Assembly: GCF_021390515.1 (NCBI RefSeq)
Contig: NZ_JAJUXI010000003.1
Coordinates: 496,001-560,000, forward strand
Reading direction: 5' to 3'
Length of the DNA stretch: 64,000 nucleotides
Source: Dyadobacter sp. CY326
Lineage (GTDB): Bacteria; Bacteroidota; Bacteroidia; Cytophagales; Spirosomataceae
The translations under genes and the position numbers were made by a program. Position 1 is the stretch's first letter. Each line of letters begins with the position of its first letter. Of the stretch, positions 54,355 to 63,985 are shown one piece after another. The notes beneath the pieces were generated by a model, which worked only from the letters and a program-made list of their open reading frames with translations, did not search any database and was not told where the DNA came from.

Positions 54355-56712
54355 TCATTCATTAGCCAAAGCCTCCACCGGATTGCCAGTCGCGGCTTTA
54401 TAAGTCCGGGTTGTAATGATGAGTCCACCCAGGAGCAGCAAGACGCCAAAGCAAAGTGCAAATGTCTCAAAACCAAGGGAAACATGATAGGCAAAATTGA
54501 TCAGAAATGCATAACCGGCCAAGTAACCGAGCGGCAATGCAATGGCAGCGGCGATGGAAAGCAGCAACACGAAATCGCGTGAAAGCAGCCAGATAATCTG
54601 CCTGATTTCCGCGCCCATCACTTTGCGAATGCCAACCTCTTTGATGCGGGTTTGCGTGTTATAAGTTACCATGCCGAGCAGTCCAAGGCAGGCGATGGAG
54701 AACGAGATGCCCAACAGCAATCCCATGAAATTAATGTCTTCCATATGCGCGTGGCGCTCGTAGAGAAAGTCGTCAAACCAAATGCCTTCGAAATTCTCGT
54801 AAGGCGCTAATTTCGACCAAGTGTTTTTGATTTCGGATAAAACGCGTCCTTCCGAGCCGGCAGCGACTGCCACATGCATGTAACGCAAGTTGCCGACTTG
54901 CTGGCGCAGGATAAGCGGCTTAATTTCCCAATTGAAACTGGTAAACCTGAAATCCTTCACCACTCCGGCAATGTGCACTTCGGTGCTGTCTGCCAGCCAA
55001 AGGGACTTGCCAACTGCATCGCCATTGTCGCCTAACCCAAACTTTTTCACGGCTTCTTCATTGATCAAAATCATCCCGCCAGCAGCCGCTCTGTTAGGTA
55101 AATCCTTGCCTGCAACCAATGTAAGGTCAAGGGTTTTGGTAAAATCAGGAGCAACATCAGCAATGAATGACTGCACTGCATTAAGATCGTTGCGCTTCAA
55201 TCTGATCAGTTCCGTTGCACCGTGATGACCGAATGGCTCATAAATGCCGGAAATATGCTCCACGCCGGCTAATTTGCTAACCTCATTGGCGAGTCGCTCG
55301 TATGGAACGTTACTCAGTGGAATGTTCAAAACGTTTTTGCTACGAAAGCCGTAATTGGCCGTTGCCATGTAATTCTGCTGCCGCATCACGGTCACCAGCG
55401 TGATCATCGCAACGAGTGAAATGCCGAATTGGGCCACGATCAGTGCCTTGCGTAACGATATTCCTTTGATGATTTTCAAACCATTGTGACTGCGAAGGAC
55501 TTCCGCAGGCTGAAAATTGGAAAGCACTTTGGCTGGAATCAGTCCGGCCAAAAGTCCCGCTGTGACGCTGAATGCAAGAAAAGATCCCCAAAGCTTCCAG
55601 TCCCAGGTGACGCCTCCTATCAGCCATTGCTGCACGAAAGCCATGGGTTTCACCATTTCGAGCATCAGGTAAGCCAGCACTAATGCAAGGAGAGAAAGAA
55701 TGACCGATTCAGCCATGAACTGGCCCAGCAGTTGCCAGCGCAGCGCACCCGACGTTTTGCGAATTCCAACCTCTCGGGCGCGACTCATCGAGCGTGCCAA
55801 TGTCAGGTTAATATAATTGAATGCGGCCATCAGCAATGTCACCAGCCCAACGCCCATTTCGGCCATCAAGCTGCCGATTTGCGGTTCATAAGTGCTGTTG
55901 ATCAGCTCTTCCGTGGATGGCGAAAGGGATGTAAAAGCCTGAGCACGAAAACGATAACCATTAAACCCGCTTTGTTTGAAACCGGCACTGTGCTTGTCGG
56001 AAATGGCTGGCAAAATGGCTTGCAACTGGGCGCCGGTGGTGCCCGGTTTTAATAAAATATAAGTGTAACAATGCGAAAACTCCTTCCAATCATTCTTGCC
56101 ACTCAGCAAGCCTAATTTTTCGTCGGATAAGCTGAACAGAACATCAAACCTTAGGTGCGAAAGTGAAGTTGTATCGTCTAGCACGCCCGTTATGACCGAA
56201 GGCGCAATGCCTTCCTGCATCAAAACTTGTCCGATAGGGTCTTTTTTACCAAAAAGTTTTTCAGCCGTTTTCTTGCTGATCATGGCCGTGTTCGGCTGAT
56301 TGGCGACCTGACCGATAACAACGGGATAGCCGAAAAGCTGATAAAATGCTGGATCAACTGCGAAAGTCAGCAGGTCCAGTCGCTTTGCATTGCCTTCCAC
56401 GTCGCCATATGTGCGGATCACGCGGGCGGTGTTTTCCACAAAAGCATAATCCTTTTTTAGCGTTTCTGCGAGGGGCGCCGGCGACGTTGCGAATGCTGCT
56501 TTGTCGTTTTCTTTATTGGTAACATCAGTCAGGATGCGGTAAATGCGGTCGCGCTTTGGATGAAAATTATCATAATCCAATGCGCCTTTGATGTGGGCAA
56601 TGGCAAGAAAACAAACCATTAAACCGGAAGCCAGACCGAAGACATTGATTATGGAAAACAGCTGGTGTTTCCAGATATTTCGCACCGCAATCTTGATGTA
56701 ATTTCTAAGCAT
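54355..56712 (-). CDS. MacB/FtsX-type ABC transporter permease
   Basis: 785 residues with the double MacB layout: a first membrane helix (SIINVFGLASGLMVCFLAIAH), MacB periplasmic domain, three FtsX helices (LVTLLMAAFNYINLTLARSMSRAREVGIRKTSGA, quoted in part), then a second periplasmic domain and three helices ending VRGNPVE-like GNPVEALANE. The VGIRKTSGA and VGIRKVMGA motifs contact an ATPase. No ATPase gene is adjacent. Its partner is probably encoded elsewhere. These permeases are linked to antimicrobial-peptide or lipoprotein handling. Confidence 0.9.
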   Translation of the reverse strand: MLRNYIKIAVRNIWKHQLFSIINVFGLASGLMVCFLAIAHIKGALDYDNFHPKRDRIYRILTDVTNKENDKAAFATSPAPLAETLKKDYAFVENTARVIRTYGDVEGNAKRLDLLTFAVDPAFYQLFGYPVVIGQVANQPNTAMISKKTAEKLFGKKDPIGQVLMQEGIAPSVITGVLDDTTSLSHLRFDVLFSLSDEKLGLLSGKNDWKEFSHCYTYILLKPGTTGAQLQAILPAISDKHSAGFKQSGFNGYRFRAQAFTSLSPSTEELINSTYEPQIGSLMAEMGVGLVTLLMAAFNYINLTLARSMSRAREVGIRKTSGALRWQLLGQFMAESVILSLLALVLAYLMLEMVKPMAFVQQWLIGGVTWDWKLWGSFLAFSVTAGLLAGLIPAKVLSNFQPAEVLRSHNGLKIIKGISLRKALIVAQFGISLVAMITLVTVMRQQNYMATANYGFRSKNVLNIPLSNVPYERLANEVSKLAGVEHISGIYEPFGHHGATELIRLKRNDLNAVQSFIADVAPDFTKTLDLTLVAGKDLPNRAAAGGMILINEEAVKKFGLGDNGDAVGKSLWLADSTEVHIAGVVKDFRFTSFNWEIKPLILRQQVGNLRYMHVAVAAGSEGRVLSEIKNTWSKLAPYENFEGIWFDDFLYERHAHMEDINFMGLLLGISFSIACLGLLGMVTYNTQTRIKEVGIRKVMGAEIRQIIWLLSRDFVLLLSIAAAIALPLGYLAGYAFLINFAYHVSLGFETFALCFGVLLLLGGLIITTRTYKAATGNPVEALANE

Positions 56713-56740
56713 ATCGTCAGGTTGGAGAGGAATATCGTCA

Positions 56741-56763
56741 TTTGGTAAAAGTTTTATACCAAA
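56741..56763. promoter_or_regulatory. Inverted repeat upstream of the ABC permease gene
   Basis: TTTGGTA (56741-56747) and TACCAAA (56757-56763) flank a 9-base AT-rich centre. It lies 28 bp before the permease ATG and could be an operator. Confidence 0.35.
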
Positions 56764-56850
56764 AACAAATATGGCTCCTGCTCACGCTAATGCCCTTTTC
56801 GAGGCCGACTAACTGTGCATTCCCGGACAAGCCGTGTTCGTTTCTATTCG

Positions 56851-58632
56851 CTAATTATCTGTCAGGCTTTCCATGAATTTGATCACCAGACTGATTTCCG
56901 TTTTAGTCAGATTTAGTTTGTCTGCTGCCAGTGTTTGGTTCGGGACATTCAGCCCGAGTCCTGCGCCGCCGCCTTCATTGTAAAACTCCATCACTTCCTG
57001 CAAGGTTGAAAACGCACCGTTGTGCATATACGGCGCTGTTTTGGCAACATTCCGGACCGTGCTCGTTTTGAATGCGTGTTTCCATTGCGGGAAATTGTTA
57101 TGTGTTCCCCGGCCTGCGTCCACGTCCAGTTTGGCATTTTTGAAATTGGCCTCAGTGGTTACGCCCAGCACTTCGGATTCCGTTCGTTGATAATCGGGCG
57201 GCACGGTTCCGTTGAAAAGGGGCACAAAGTGACAAGTTCCGCATTTCGCTTTGCCCATAAAAAGATTGAAACCATTAATTTCCTCCAAAGTCATCGCCTT
57301 TTTATCGCCACGCATGTATTTGTCAAACCTGGAACTGAAAGGGTTAAGCGAACGAACGAAAACAGCAAGCGAATTCTGAATGTAAACCGGCGGAACAGTG
57401 TCTAGCTCGGGATATGCTTCTTTAAACAACCGCTTATAATCTTCATCCGAACCGATTAGTTTCGCGATTTGCTGCATGGAACCGTGCATTTCAGCTTTGT
57501 TATGGATCACATCGGCCGCCTGATCTTCCAATGAAGGCGAGCGCAGATCGTAAAACAATGCTTGTTGCAACGCAGCATACTGAATCGTTGGGGCGTTTCT
57601 CTGGATGTTTTCGTTGCCAAATCCTTTGCTCGTTTTAAGCCCGTCGCTGTAAGCAAGCCCCGGCTGGTGACAGGAACCGCAGTTGGTTTTTCCGTTGCCG
57701 GAAACGCGACCGTCGTAAAAGAGCTTTTGTCCCAAGGCAATCCGTTCGGGTGTAGACTTGAAACGATCGTTGGAAACAAGCGCCTCCGCGTCAAAAGCGC
57801 CCGGATCGAACAATGTTGCGGCATCGCCTTTGAGCAAACGGCGATCATTTACAAAGGGAATGTCAGCCAGTTTTTGCTGCGCGTGCAAGGTTCGGGACAG
57901 CGGATTAATGTGGTCTGCAATGAATGTTGCTCTGTCAAAATCGTTAAAATTTTTGCTTTTTTTCAAAAACAGAATTGCCTTTTCCGCTTGCTTATCTGCT
58001 GCTTTTGTATCCTTCAAAACGCCTTCGTAAGCGCTCAGATAAGTCTGAAATGAATGCAAAACCTGCTCACTCTCGGCCAATGCATTGCCCGAAGCCGGGT
58101 TATCGAAACCCGAAATCCCTAGCGTGATCAACCGGAACAATTCCAGTCGCAATGCATTGAAAACGTGCGCATCAGTCAATTGAATGTCAATCCATAAGGT
58201 CTTGATCCGCTTTACATTGACCTGCAATTTCCTCACCTGCCGGACCAGTTCTTCCTTTTCTATTTTATCTTCAGTGTAAATTAATTCTTCAATCACCTGC
58301 AATCCGCCGGGCTCAAAAACAGCATTTTCCTCGTCTTCCACTTCGTCCAGCGGCGCGCCATTGACCAGCCTTACAGTTGTGGGAAAAAAATATTCGGCAA
58401 ACGCTTCGGCCTTTTTGTATTGCAAACGAAGTTTAAGAAAATCTTCCTGCATTTTTTCGCGGTCATCCGAAGTTCGAACGACGCCGAGAAAATCTTCATT
58501 TCTTGCAATAAGTGTGTTCAGATCTGCATTGAACTGGTCATAAACGACGTCCTTTGGGCTTTTTTGCATGGCACAGCGCGTGGCCACGAGCACAAAAAAA
58601 ACGGATAAAATCAAACTTGGGCTGATCTTCAT
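56851..58632 (-). CDS. Di-heme cytochrome c peroxidase (MauG/CcpA-like) with long N-terminal domain
   Basis: 593 residues. A lipoprotein-type start (ATRC, Cys20) is followed by about 230 helical residues of a domain found in Bacteroidota members (resembling an imelysin-type helical bundle, unproven). The peroxidase part has two heme motifs: C318-GSC-H322 (NCGSCHQPGLAYSDG) and C464-GTC-H468 (KCGTCHFVPLFNG). Residues PYMHNGAFSTLQEVMEFYNEGG near the end are typical. Periplasmic peroxide reduction or protein cofactor maturation is likely. It lies 66 bp after the PhoX-like gene. Confidence 0.9.
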   Translation of the reverse strand: MKISPSLILSVFFVLVATRCAMQKSPKDVVYDQFNADLNTLIARNEDFLGVVRTSDDREKMQEDFLKLRLQYKKAEAFAEYFFPTTVRLVNGAPLDEVEDEENAVFEPGGLQVIEELIYTEDKIEKEELVRQVRKLQVNVKRIKTLWIDIQLTDAHVFNALRLELFRLITLGISGFDNPASGNALAESEQVLHSFQTYLSAYEGVLKDTKAADKQAEKAILFLKKSKNFNDFDRATFIADHINPLSRTLHAQQKLADIPFVNDRRLLKGDAATLFDPGAFDAEALVSNDRFKSTPERIALGQKLFYDGRVSGNGKTNCGSCHQPGLAYSDGLKTSKGFGNENIQRNAPTIQYAALQQALFYDLRSPSLEDQAADVIHNKAEMHGSMQQIAKLIGSDEDYKRLFKEAYPELDTVPPVYIQNSLAVFVRSLNPFSSRFDKYMRGDKKAMTLEEINGFNLFMGKAKCGTCHFVPLFNGTVPPDYQRTESEVLGVTTEANFKNAKLDVDAGRGTHNNFPQWKHAFKTSTVRNVAKTAPYMHNGAFSTLQEVMEFYNEGGGAGLGLNVPNQTLAADKLNLTKTEISLVIKFMESLTDN

Positions 58633-58648
58633 ATCCCTATAAATGCAT

Positions 58649-58676
58649 AAGAAGGCCTTCCGGGAAAGGCCTTCTT
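58649..58676 (-). terminator. Hairpin between PhoX-like and peroxidase genes
   Basis: AAGAAGGCCTT (58649-58659) pairs perfectly with AAGGCCTTCTT (58666-58676) around a 6-base loop. The T-run after it is poor, so it could be a partial terminator or a processing site between the two genes. Confidence 0.55.
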
Positions 58677-58698
58677 GCTGAATGTTAATGAAAGTAAT

Positions 58699-60165
58699 TT
58701 ATCGCTTAATGCCTCTAACAATCACAGTCTGACCGCCTTCCTTATTTGTAGAAATGCCGCTTCCGTCAGCGCCTTTGTATTTGTCGTCCTGCCATGTATG
58801 TGGGTGCAGGTTAACCATGAAAGTTTCAGGAATGCCCACAACGTCAGAGATATCGATCATCGCGCCATATTCCCAAGTGCTCAATGAGTTGTTACCCACA
58901 GAGTTGTATTTCGCATTGAATGTAGGATCTTCTCTGCGGTGGTTCATGCGAAGCATTGCTTTGCTTTGTTTTGTAGCAATGTTGTACTGCCAGATCGTTC
59001 CGTCGTGATCATTGTTTTTGTAAAACGAATCACCGTCTTCCTGCACATAAACGTAATTGTTTGTCACGCAAATGTTGTCAGGATTTACAATGAAGCTTCC
59101 CGGCTTTTCTTCGCCGTCCATGATGATTTCCAGCTTGCCTTTCAATGGGTTAGCAGCATCAAAATTCAAACGATAAACGCGTCCCCACATGTTTTTGCCA
59201 GCAACCGGAGTCACTTTATCAGCCTGGCTCACGCCTGTTGCTGTGAAGTAAATCTCACGTCCCACGCCATTTCCGCCTTTGCGGTAATCGATGTCTTCCA
59301 CACGCGCAAACTGGATCATTTTCTTATCCACCGTCTGTGCCTGCAACTCAGTTCCTGTGCTTGTTTTAACATTGTCAAAAGGAACAAATTCCACGTCATA
59401 GGACTGGCCTGGCTGCATGTCTGTTTCAACACTTTCCTGGTTTGTCCGACGCAATGCATATAGTTTTCCATTGTTCAAATCACCCACAACATCCGATACA
59501 TAAAGCACCAATTGGCCATTTGTATCATCTTCTCCAATCACAATGACCGTTTTTCCTGCGAATGCATCCTTAGGAAGCGGAACTGCATTCTCTGCATTCC
59601 ATTTACCAAAAGCACTCACTGTACGCGTCTTGTTTTTCTTATCCGCCGCCGCGAAAGGATCGATGGCATGCGTCATGGACTCAGAATTACTTTCACCAGC
59701 CGTCAGGAATAAAGGACCAAAACCATGTTCCTGCGGTGTTGCAAGCGTTGCAGAGCAAAGTCTCCACTGACCGCCTTCCGCATCCACAATGTATTCACCT
59801 TTAACCGGTTTCAACTCTTTATCCAAAAACACACGTGACACCGAGAATAGGATTTCGTGGTTGTTAATCATCACAAAACCTTCGCCGTTCGGATTTTTCA
59901 CAAATGCGCCGCCATCTGGCTGAGCACCGTAAATGAAGTCAGGCGAATCCTGCAATTTGTCGTCAGAACTGATCAGCGTTGTGATTTTCAGATCTTCAAA
60001 TCCGGGAAGGGATTTAACAAGCGCCGGGTTAACGGAACGGTCGATGAGTTTGGAAGAATCAACCGGGATGCCGTTGTGGTCCTGCACGGTGCAGCCGAAT
60101 GTGATCGCTCCCAGGAGCAGCGCAGTGGCTCCTGTTTTCTTTGCGTTTGTAAAATACATATGCAT
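58699..60165 (-). CDS. PhoX-like (DUF839) secreted phosphatase family protein
   Basis: 488 residues from the ATG at 60165, whose product starts MHMYFTNAKKTGATALLLGA and has the lipobox-like TFGC near residue 25; upstream ATG codons are less likely. The PhoX pattern is visible: GFVMINNHEILFSVS, GAMIDISDVVGIPETFMVNLHPHTWQDDKY near the end, and KPGSFIVNPDNICVTNNYVYVQEDG. The family binds Ca/Fe and hydrolyses phosphate esters, but enzymatic activity is not shown for this branch. Pairs with the di-heme peroxidase gene downstream. Confidence 0.88.
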   Translation of the reverse strand: MHMYFTNAKKTGATALLLGAITFGCTVQDHNGIPVDSSKLIDRSVNPALVKSLPGFEDLKITTLISSDDKLQDSPDFIYGAQPDGGAFVKNPNGEGFVMINNHEILFSVSRVFLDKELKPVKGEYIVDAEGGQWRLCSATLATPQEHGFGPLFLTAGESNSESMTHAIDPFAAADKKNKTRTVSAFGKWNAENAVPLPKDAFAGKTVIVIGEDDTNGQLVLYVSDVVGDLNNGKLYALRRTNQESVETDMQPGQSYDVEFVPFDNVKTSTGTELQAQTVDKKMIQFARVEDIDYRKGGNGVGREIYFTATGVSQADKVTPVAGKNMWGRVYRLNFDAANPLKGKLEIIMDGEEKPGSFIVNPDNICVTNNYVYVQEDGDSFYKNNDHDGTIWQYNIATKQSKAMLRMNHRREDPTFNAKYNSVGNNSLSTWEYGAMIDISDVVGIPETFMVNLHPHTWQDDKYKGADGSGISTNKEGGQTVIVRGIKR

Positions 60166-60268
60166 GGTGAGATAGTTTTTTACAAATCTACCCGAACGCC
60201 GCATGCTGCACATTACCAGAATGTTATGCAATTGTGAAGAAACGTATAACCAGTCCGGGTGCGGACCA

Positions 60269-61183
60269 TTACATTAAAAACAAAGTTGCGACAGACACCA
60301 GCACGAGGGACAGCATCATGGACAGGAAAACAAGAATCGACGATTGCTCTTCATCCGCTTTGAGGAATGCAGCGAAAACGGTGACATTCGCCGCGATTGG
60401 AAACAGGGGCACGAGGGCAAGCATTCTAAAATCTTCTTCTTCGAGCTTTTTGGCAATCAGCGACGCTCCGTAGGCGATTACGGCCATAAGCAAAGCCGCA
60501 GCAATGGTGCGGACGCCCAGCAATTTGAAGAAATAACCGAACTTGATATTTTTGAATTTCACATTGGCAAGCTGAAATCCAACGATCATCATGCCGGCTG
60601 CTGACACGGCAAAACTGACAACTTTCAAAGCAGGCTTCACAGCTTCCGGCGTCTCGATGCCTGCGATTTTACAGATAATTCCCGCAACAAAAACATAGAG
60701 AAACGGGATTTTGAACATTTCCTTTAACGCTTCCCCGGACGAAAGTTTGGTTTTGGCAACCTGATAATAGCCGATCGTATCGCCATATAATGCTGAACCT
60801 AAGTAAATGCAAATGAGCACACTAACCTTATCTTCACCAAAAAGTGCCGTGACGGTTGGAATGCCAAAGAATGCGATGTTGAAGAAAGAAAAAGAGCTGC
60901 GCAGCAGCAAAGGATCCGTTTCAGAACCAAGTTTGTTGTGCGCGCCTATGGCCACGAAATTCATTCCCAAAGCAAGCAAAAATGTCAAAACCGGCAGGAT
61001 CATGAGCTTGGAGGATTCGGCGTCGAGCATGTTGGTGAACACCAGCAGCGGCAACAGCACATTGATCAGCGGCTTGCTGATGTAATCGGAATTGAAGTCA
61101 AACTTTTTGCTGATGAAATAGCCGGCCGGAATAAAAGCCATGACCGGCAAAAGTTCCTTGTATAATTTAAGAAGCGTTTCCAA
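60269..61183 (-). CDS. AEC family (auxin efflux carrier-like) transporter
   Basis: 304 residues with about ten membrane helices and the split SLC10-like fold: LPVMAFIPAGYFISKKFDFN, NVLLPLLVFTNMLD, FGIPTVTALFGEDKVSVLI, VFAAFLKADEEQSSILV. It begins with TTG at 61183, overlapping the FAD-protein stop by 17 bp; an ATG at 61141 would cut the first helix. It may export a small organic acid (inference). Confidence 0.87.
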   Translation of the reverse strand: METLLKLYKELLPVMAFIPAGYFISKKFDFNSDYISKPLINVLLPLLVFTNMLDAESSKLMILPVLTFLLALGMNFVAIGAHNKLGSETDPLLLRSSFSFFNIAFFGIPTVTALFGEDKVSVLICIYLGSALYGDTIGYYQVAKTKLSSGEALKEMFKIPFLYVFVAGIICKIAGIETPEAVKPALKVVSFAVSAAGMMIVGFQLANVKFKNIKFGYFFKLLGVRTIAAALLMAVIAYGASLIAKKLEEEDFRMLALVPLFPIAANVTVFAAFLKADEEQSSILVFLSMMLSLVLVSVATLFLM

Positions 61184-62687
61184 TGATCTGGCTGATAAGG
61201 TGGCGGCTCAAATTGCCAATCATTTTTACATTGAACCAAACTGCATTCACATCCAGTAGCAGCCCGTTTGTGATGTGACCGATTGCGTAAAAATTGGGAT
61301 AAGGCACATGGCCGGTGATGACCTGCATCGTTTCCGTGTTGATTTTAATGCCGCCTGCGGGTTCAGGTTCGATGATTCCACCTTTTGCCAGATTTTGAAT
61401 CAATTCCGATTTCATCATTTCCACAGAAGCGGCTGGTCCGGTTGCATTGATGATGTATTTTTCAAATGCTTCTTCCCCGTCGTCATAAGTGAGCTGAAAT
61501 GCATTCTTTTTTTCGTCAAAAACAACATCTTGCAAAAACGGAACGACACGCAACTGCGCGCTTTTGAAAAGTCCGTTTACGCGTTCTGCATTTACTAGCG
61601 GCATGCAATGGCGGTTGACAGACCAGTAATTTCCAAGCCATTTTTTGAATTTCAGCTTTTCGCTTTTGTCGAGCCATTTCCACATTTCCGAGCTTTCATA
61701 GCGCAGTGAATAGGGAATGTTGGTCAATGCATCGCCACCGTTCTTGGCGATTTCAATGTCTTGTGCCAAAAGTTGATCAGCAGGCTTGTCTGTCCGTTTG
61801 GTCGCTTTCCAATCGATTTTCCCTCCTGCATATGCTTCTGCTTCGCGCATGAAGAGCCGGAAAATTTCTTTCACAGTCGGGTTGCGGAGCTCATTTCGCT
61901 GGATCTGATGAAGATTTCTTATTGTAATGTGTTTGCAATCGACCATTTGCTGGGATTGCGACTGCACGCGCGGCATAAGGCCGTCAGGAGAATAGCATGT
62001 GATTTTTCCTTTATAATCATTGTCGGTCAATGTCATGAGCGCGTCAACGGCGCTCAGGCTGCAACCCAGAATGCCAATGTCCGCATGCTTTGGAATGTTT
62101 TCGAGAATGGCAGAAGATGGCCACGGCGAGCCGAAATAGTTTTCTTTTCCTTCCAGATCCGGATAATTATTGGCAACCGGCGTGCCAGGCGAAAGCACTA
62201 AAAAGTCACAAGAATGCGTCTCATTGCCAGACATTTGAACCTCAAAACCGGCTTCAAGTTGTTTAACATGGATCGCGCTGGCGTGGATAACCTGCACGTG
62301 CATTCCCTCTTCCTGGGCCAGTTTAAAATAATGTTCAAATTGCTCTTTGAGATAATCGCCATAAAGGCGCCGCGTGGTGAATGCCTCATTTTCACCCTGG
62401 TTATCGACCACTTCCTCCGCCACCCGATGTTCGTGCGCGATCAGCCATTCGCTGAAATGCTCGGGTTCGGTAAAATGAATGCCCATAAGGGAAGCCTGGG
62501 TGTTGAGAATATGACCCGGTTGTTTCGTGCCAAATGCTAATCCCTTCCCGACTTCCTCATTCTCCTCGATGATTGTTATGCTGACTTGCCGGTGACGCCC
62601 AGCGATGCGTAATTGAAGAAAAAGCTCGATAAATGCTGAAATTCCGCAGGCGCCTCCGCCTATAATCGTAATATTGGTAAGACTCAT
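61167..62687 (-). CDS. FAD/NAD(P)-binding oxidoreductase (YdhS/HpnW-like)
   Basis: 506 residues. A dinucleotide-binding start (ITIIGGGACGISAFIELFLQ) is followed by VGKGLAFGTKQPGHILNTQASLMGIHF, typical of the FAD-NAD(P)_binding family. A second Rossmann-like motif GILGCSLSAVDALMTL and C-terminal NATGPAASVEMM, AIGHITNGLLLDVNAVWFN complete it. Cytoplasmic; substrate unknown. Operon with the overlapping AEC transporter. Confidence 0.85.
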   Translation of the reverse strand: MSLTNITIIGGGACGISAFIELFLQLRIAGRHRQVSITIIEENEEVGKGLAFGTKQPGHILNTQASLMGIHFTEPEHFSEWLIAHEHRVAEEVVDNQGENEAFTTRRLYGDYLKEQFEHYFKLAQEEGMHVQVIHASAIHVKQLEAGFEVQMSGNETHSCDFLVLSPGTPVANNYPDLEGKENYFGSPWPSSAILENIPKHADIGILGCSLSAVDALMTLTDNDYKGKITCYSPDGLMPRVQSQSQQMVDCKHITIRNLHQIQRNELRNPTVKEIFRLFMREAEAYAGGKIDWKATKRTDKPADQLLAQDIEIAKNGGDALTNIPYSLRYESSEMWKWLDKSEKLKFKKWLGNYWSVNRHCMPLVNAERVNGLFKSAQLRVVPFLQDVVFDEKKNAFQLTYDDGEEAFEKYIINATGPAASVEMMKSELIQNLAKGGIIEPEPAGGIKINTETMQVITGHVPYPNFYAIGHITNGLLLDVNAVWFNVKMIGNLSRHLISQIIGNAS

Positions 62688-62689
62688 TT

Positions 62690-62748
62690 TTTAGATTTCT
62701 GATTGCTTTCCGCCCGGTTTAAAAGCGGATTTCAATCAGAGATCTAAA
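62690..62748 (-). promoter_or_regulatory. Hairpin directly before the FAD oxidoreductase start codon
   Basis: Arms 62690-62705 and 62733-62748 (16 bp, one mismatch) plus an inner TCCGC/GCGGA pair (62709-62713, 62725-62729). On the minus strand the 3' arm ends 2 bases before ATG, so the ribosome-binding region lies within the stem. Confidence 0.6.
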
Positions 62749-62775
62749 ACAATCATGCTCAAATTGCCTCCTTAA

Positions 62776-63828
62776 TCAAGGTTCAATCGTTTGGATCGAG
62801 CCGTCAGCATTGCGGATCAGCTCCCGGACTTTGATATTACGCAAATGCGTTTTGTTTGAGATCTCGGTGTCATGATAGAAAATATACCATTTCCCCTCAG
62901 TCTCCACGATGGAATGATGCGTGGTCCAGCCAGAAACTGGTTTCATAATGACCCCTTGGTAAGTGAAAGGGCCGTAAGGTGAAGTGCTGGTGGCATAACA
63001 CAGCAAATGCGTGTCGCCCGTGGAATACGAGAAATAATATTTGTCTTTAAACTTGTGCACCCACGCGCCTTCGAAGAAACGGCGGTCGGCGTCGCCAGCC
63101 AAAAGTGGTTTTCCTTCTTTATCAGTGATTTGCACGTCCTTTACAGGCTCGTCAAAGGCCAGCATGTTGTTGCTCAGCCGCGCGACTTTTGCGCTGAGCG
63201 CCGGCTCGTTCTCATGGCCTTTACCCAAATCCGTGGTCAGCGATTTATCGTATTTTCCGGTGTGCCAGCGCTGCAATTGTCCGCCCCATATGCCACCGAA
63301 ATACATGTAAGATTTGCCATCCGAATCTGTGAACACAGCCGGATCAATGCTGTAACTGCCTGCAATGGGCTTTGGCTCGGCTTTGAAAGGACCGGTTGGT
63401 GATTTGCTCATGGCCACGCCAATGCGGAAAACGTCTTCTTTGTCTTTTGCAGGAAAATAAAGATAATAAGTCCCGTTTTTAAAAGCTGCGTCGGGTGCCC
63501 ACATTTGTCTTCCTGCCCAGGGAACGTCTTTCACGTCCAGCGCAACGCCGTGATCGGTGACCTTCCCTCCTATTTTATCCAATGAATAAACATGGTAATC
63601 GCGCATGTTGAAATGCCCGCCTTCATCGTCCTGCGGCACATTTGCTTCAATGTCGTGCGAAGGATAAATGTAAATCTTGCCATTAAAAACATGCGCTGAC
63701 GGATCAGCGGTGAACAGGTCCGAAACGAGCGGCTTGATTTTAGCGGGTGCATTTTGTGAAAAAACATTACCCGCAGCGATTGAGGAGAATGCCAGTGTGG
63801 CGAAAAGATATTTGTTAAATGAATGCAT
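62776..63828 (-). CDS. GH43 glycosidase
   Basis: 350 residues from the ATG at 63828, whose product starts MHSFNKYLFATLAFSSIAAG with cleavage near FSQ; an upstream ATG at 63861 is less likely. The propeller has D42 (TADPSAHVF), D162 (SYSIDPAVF) and E253 (RRFFEGAWVHK). The HDIEANVPQDDEGGHFNMRDYHVYS insertion is typical of a GH43 group acting on xylose/arabinose side chains. Single domain, exported. Its partner genes lie beyond the right edge, so it may belong to a second PUL. Confidence 0.88.
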   Translation of the reverse strand: MHSFNKYLFATLAFSSIAAGNVFSQNAPAKIKPLVSDLFTADPSAHVFNGKIYIYPSHDIEANVPQDDEGGHFNMRDYHVYSLDKIGGKVTDHGVALDVKDVPWAGRQMWAPDAAFKNGTYYLYFPAKDKEDVFRIGVAMSKSPTGPFKAEPKPIAGSYSIDPAVFTDSDGKSYMYFGGIWGGQLQRWHTGKYDKSLTTDLGKGHENEPALSAKVARLSNNMLAFDEPVKDVQITDKEGKPLLAGDADRRFFEGAWVHKFKDKYYFSYSTGDTHLLCYATSTSPYGPFTYQGVIMKPVSGWTTHHSIVETEGKWYIFYHDTEISNKTHLRNIKVRELIRNADGSIQTIEP

Positions 63829-63928
63829 CGTTAATTGAAAAAGCAAGGTGAAATCAAGCATAGTAAGGCCGCTTGTTTACCAATTTACTGTTGTGGATAC
63901 AAACGCACATGGATGATTTTAATCAAAA

Positions 63929-63961
63929 AACCCGGGAAGCTGATTTGTCACTCCCCGGGTT
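63929..63961 (-). terminator. Terminator before the right-edge gene
   Basis: AACCCGGG (63929-63936) pairs with CCCGGGTT (63954-63961); on the minus strand T6 follows. It lies 25 bp downstream of the stop codon at the right edge. Confidence 0.75.
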
Positions 63962-63985
63962 GATTTTGTACAGTTATAACGCTTG

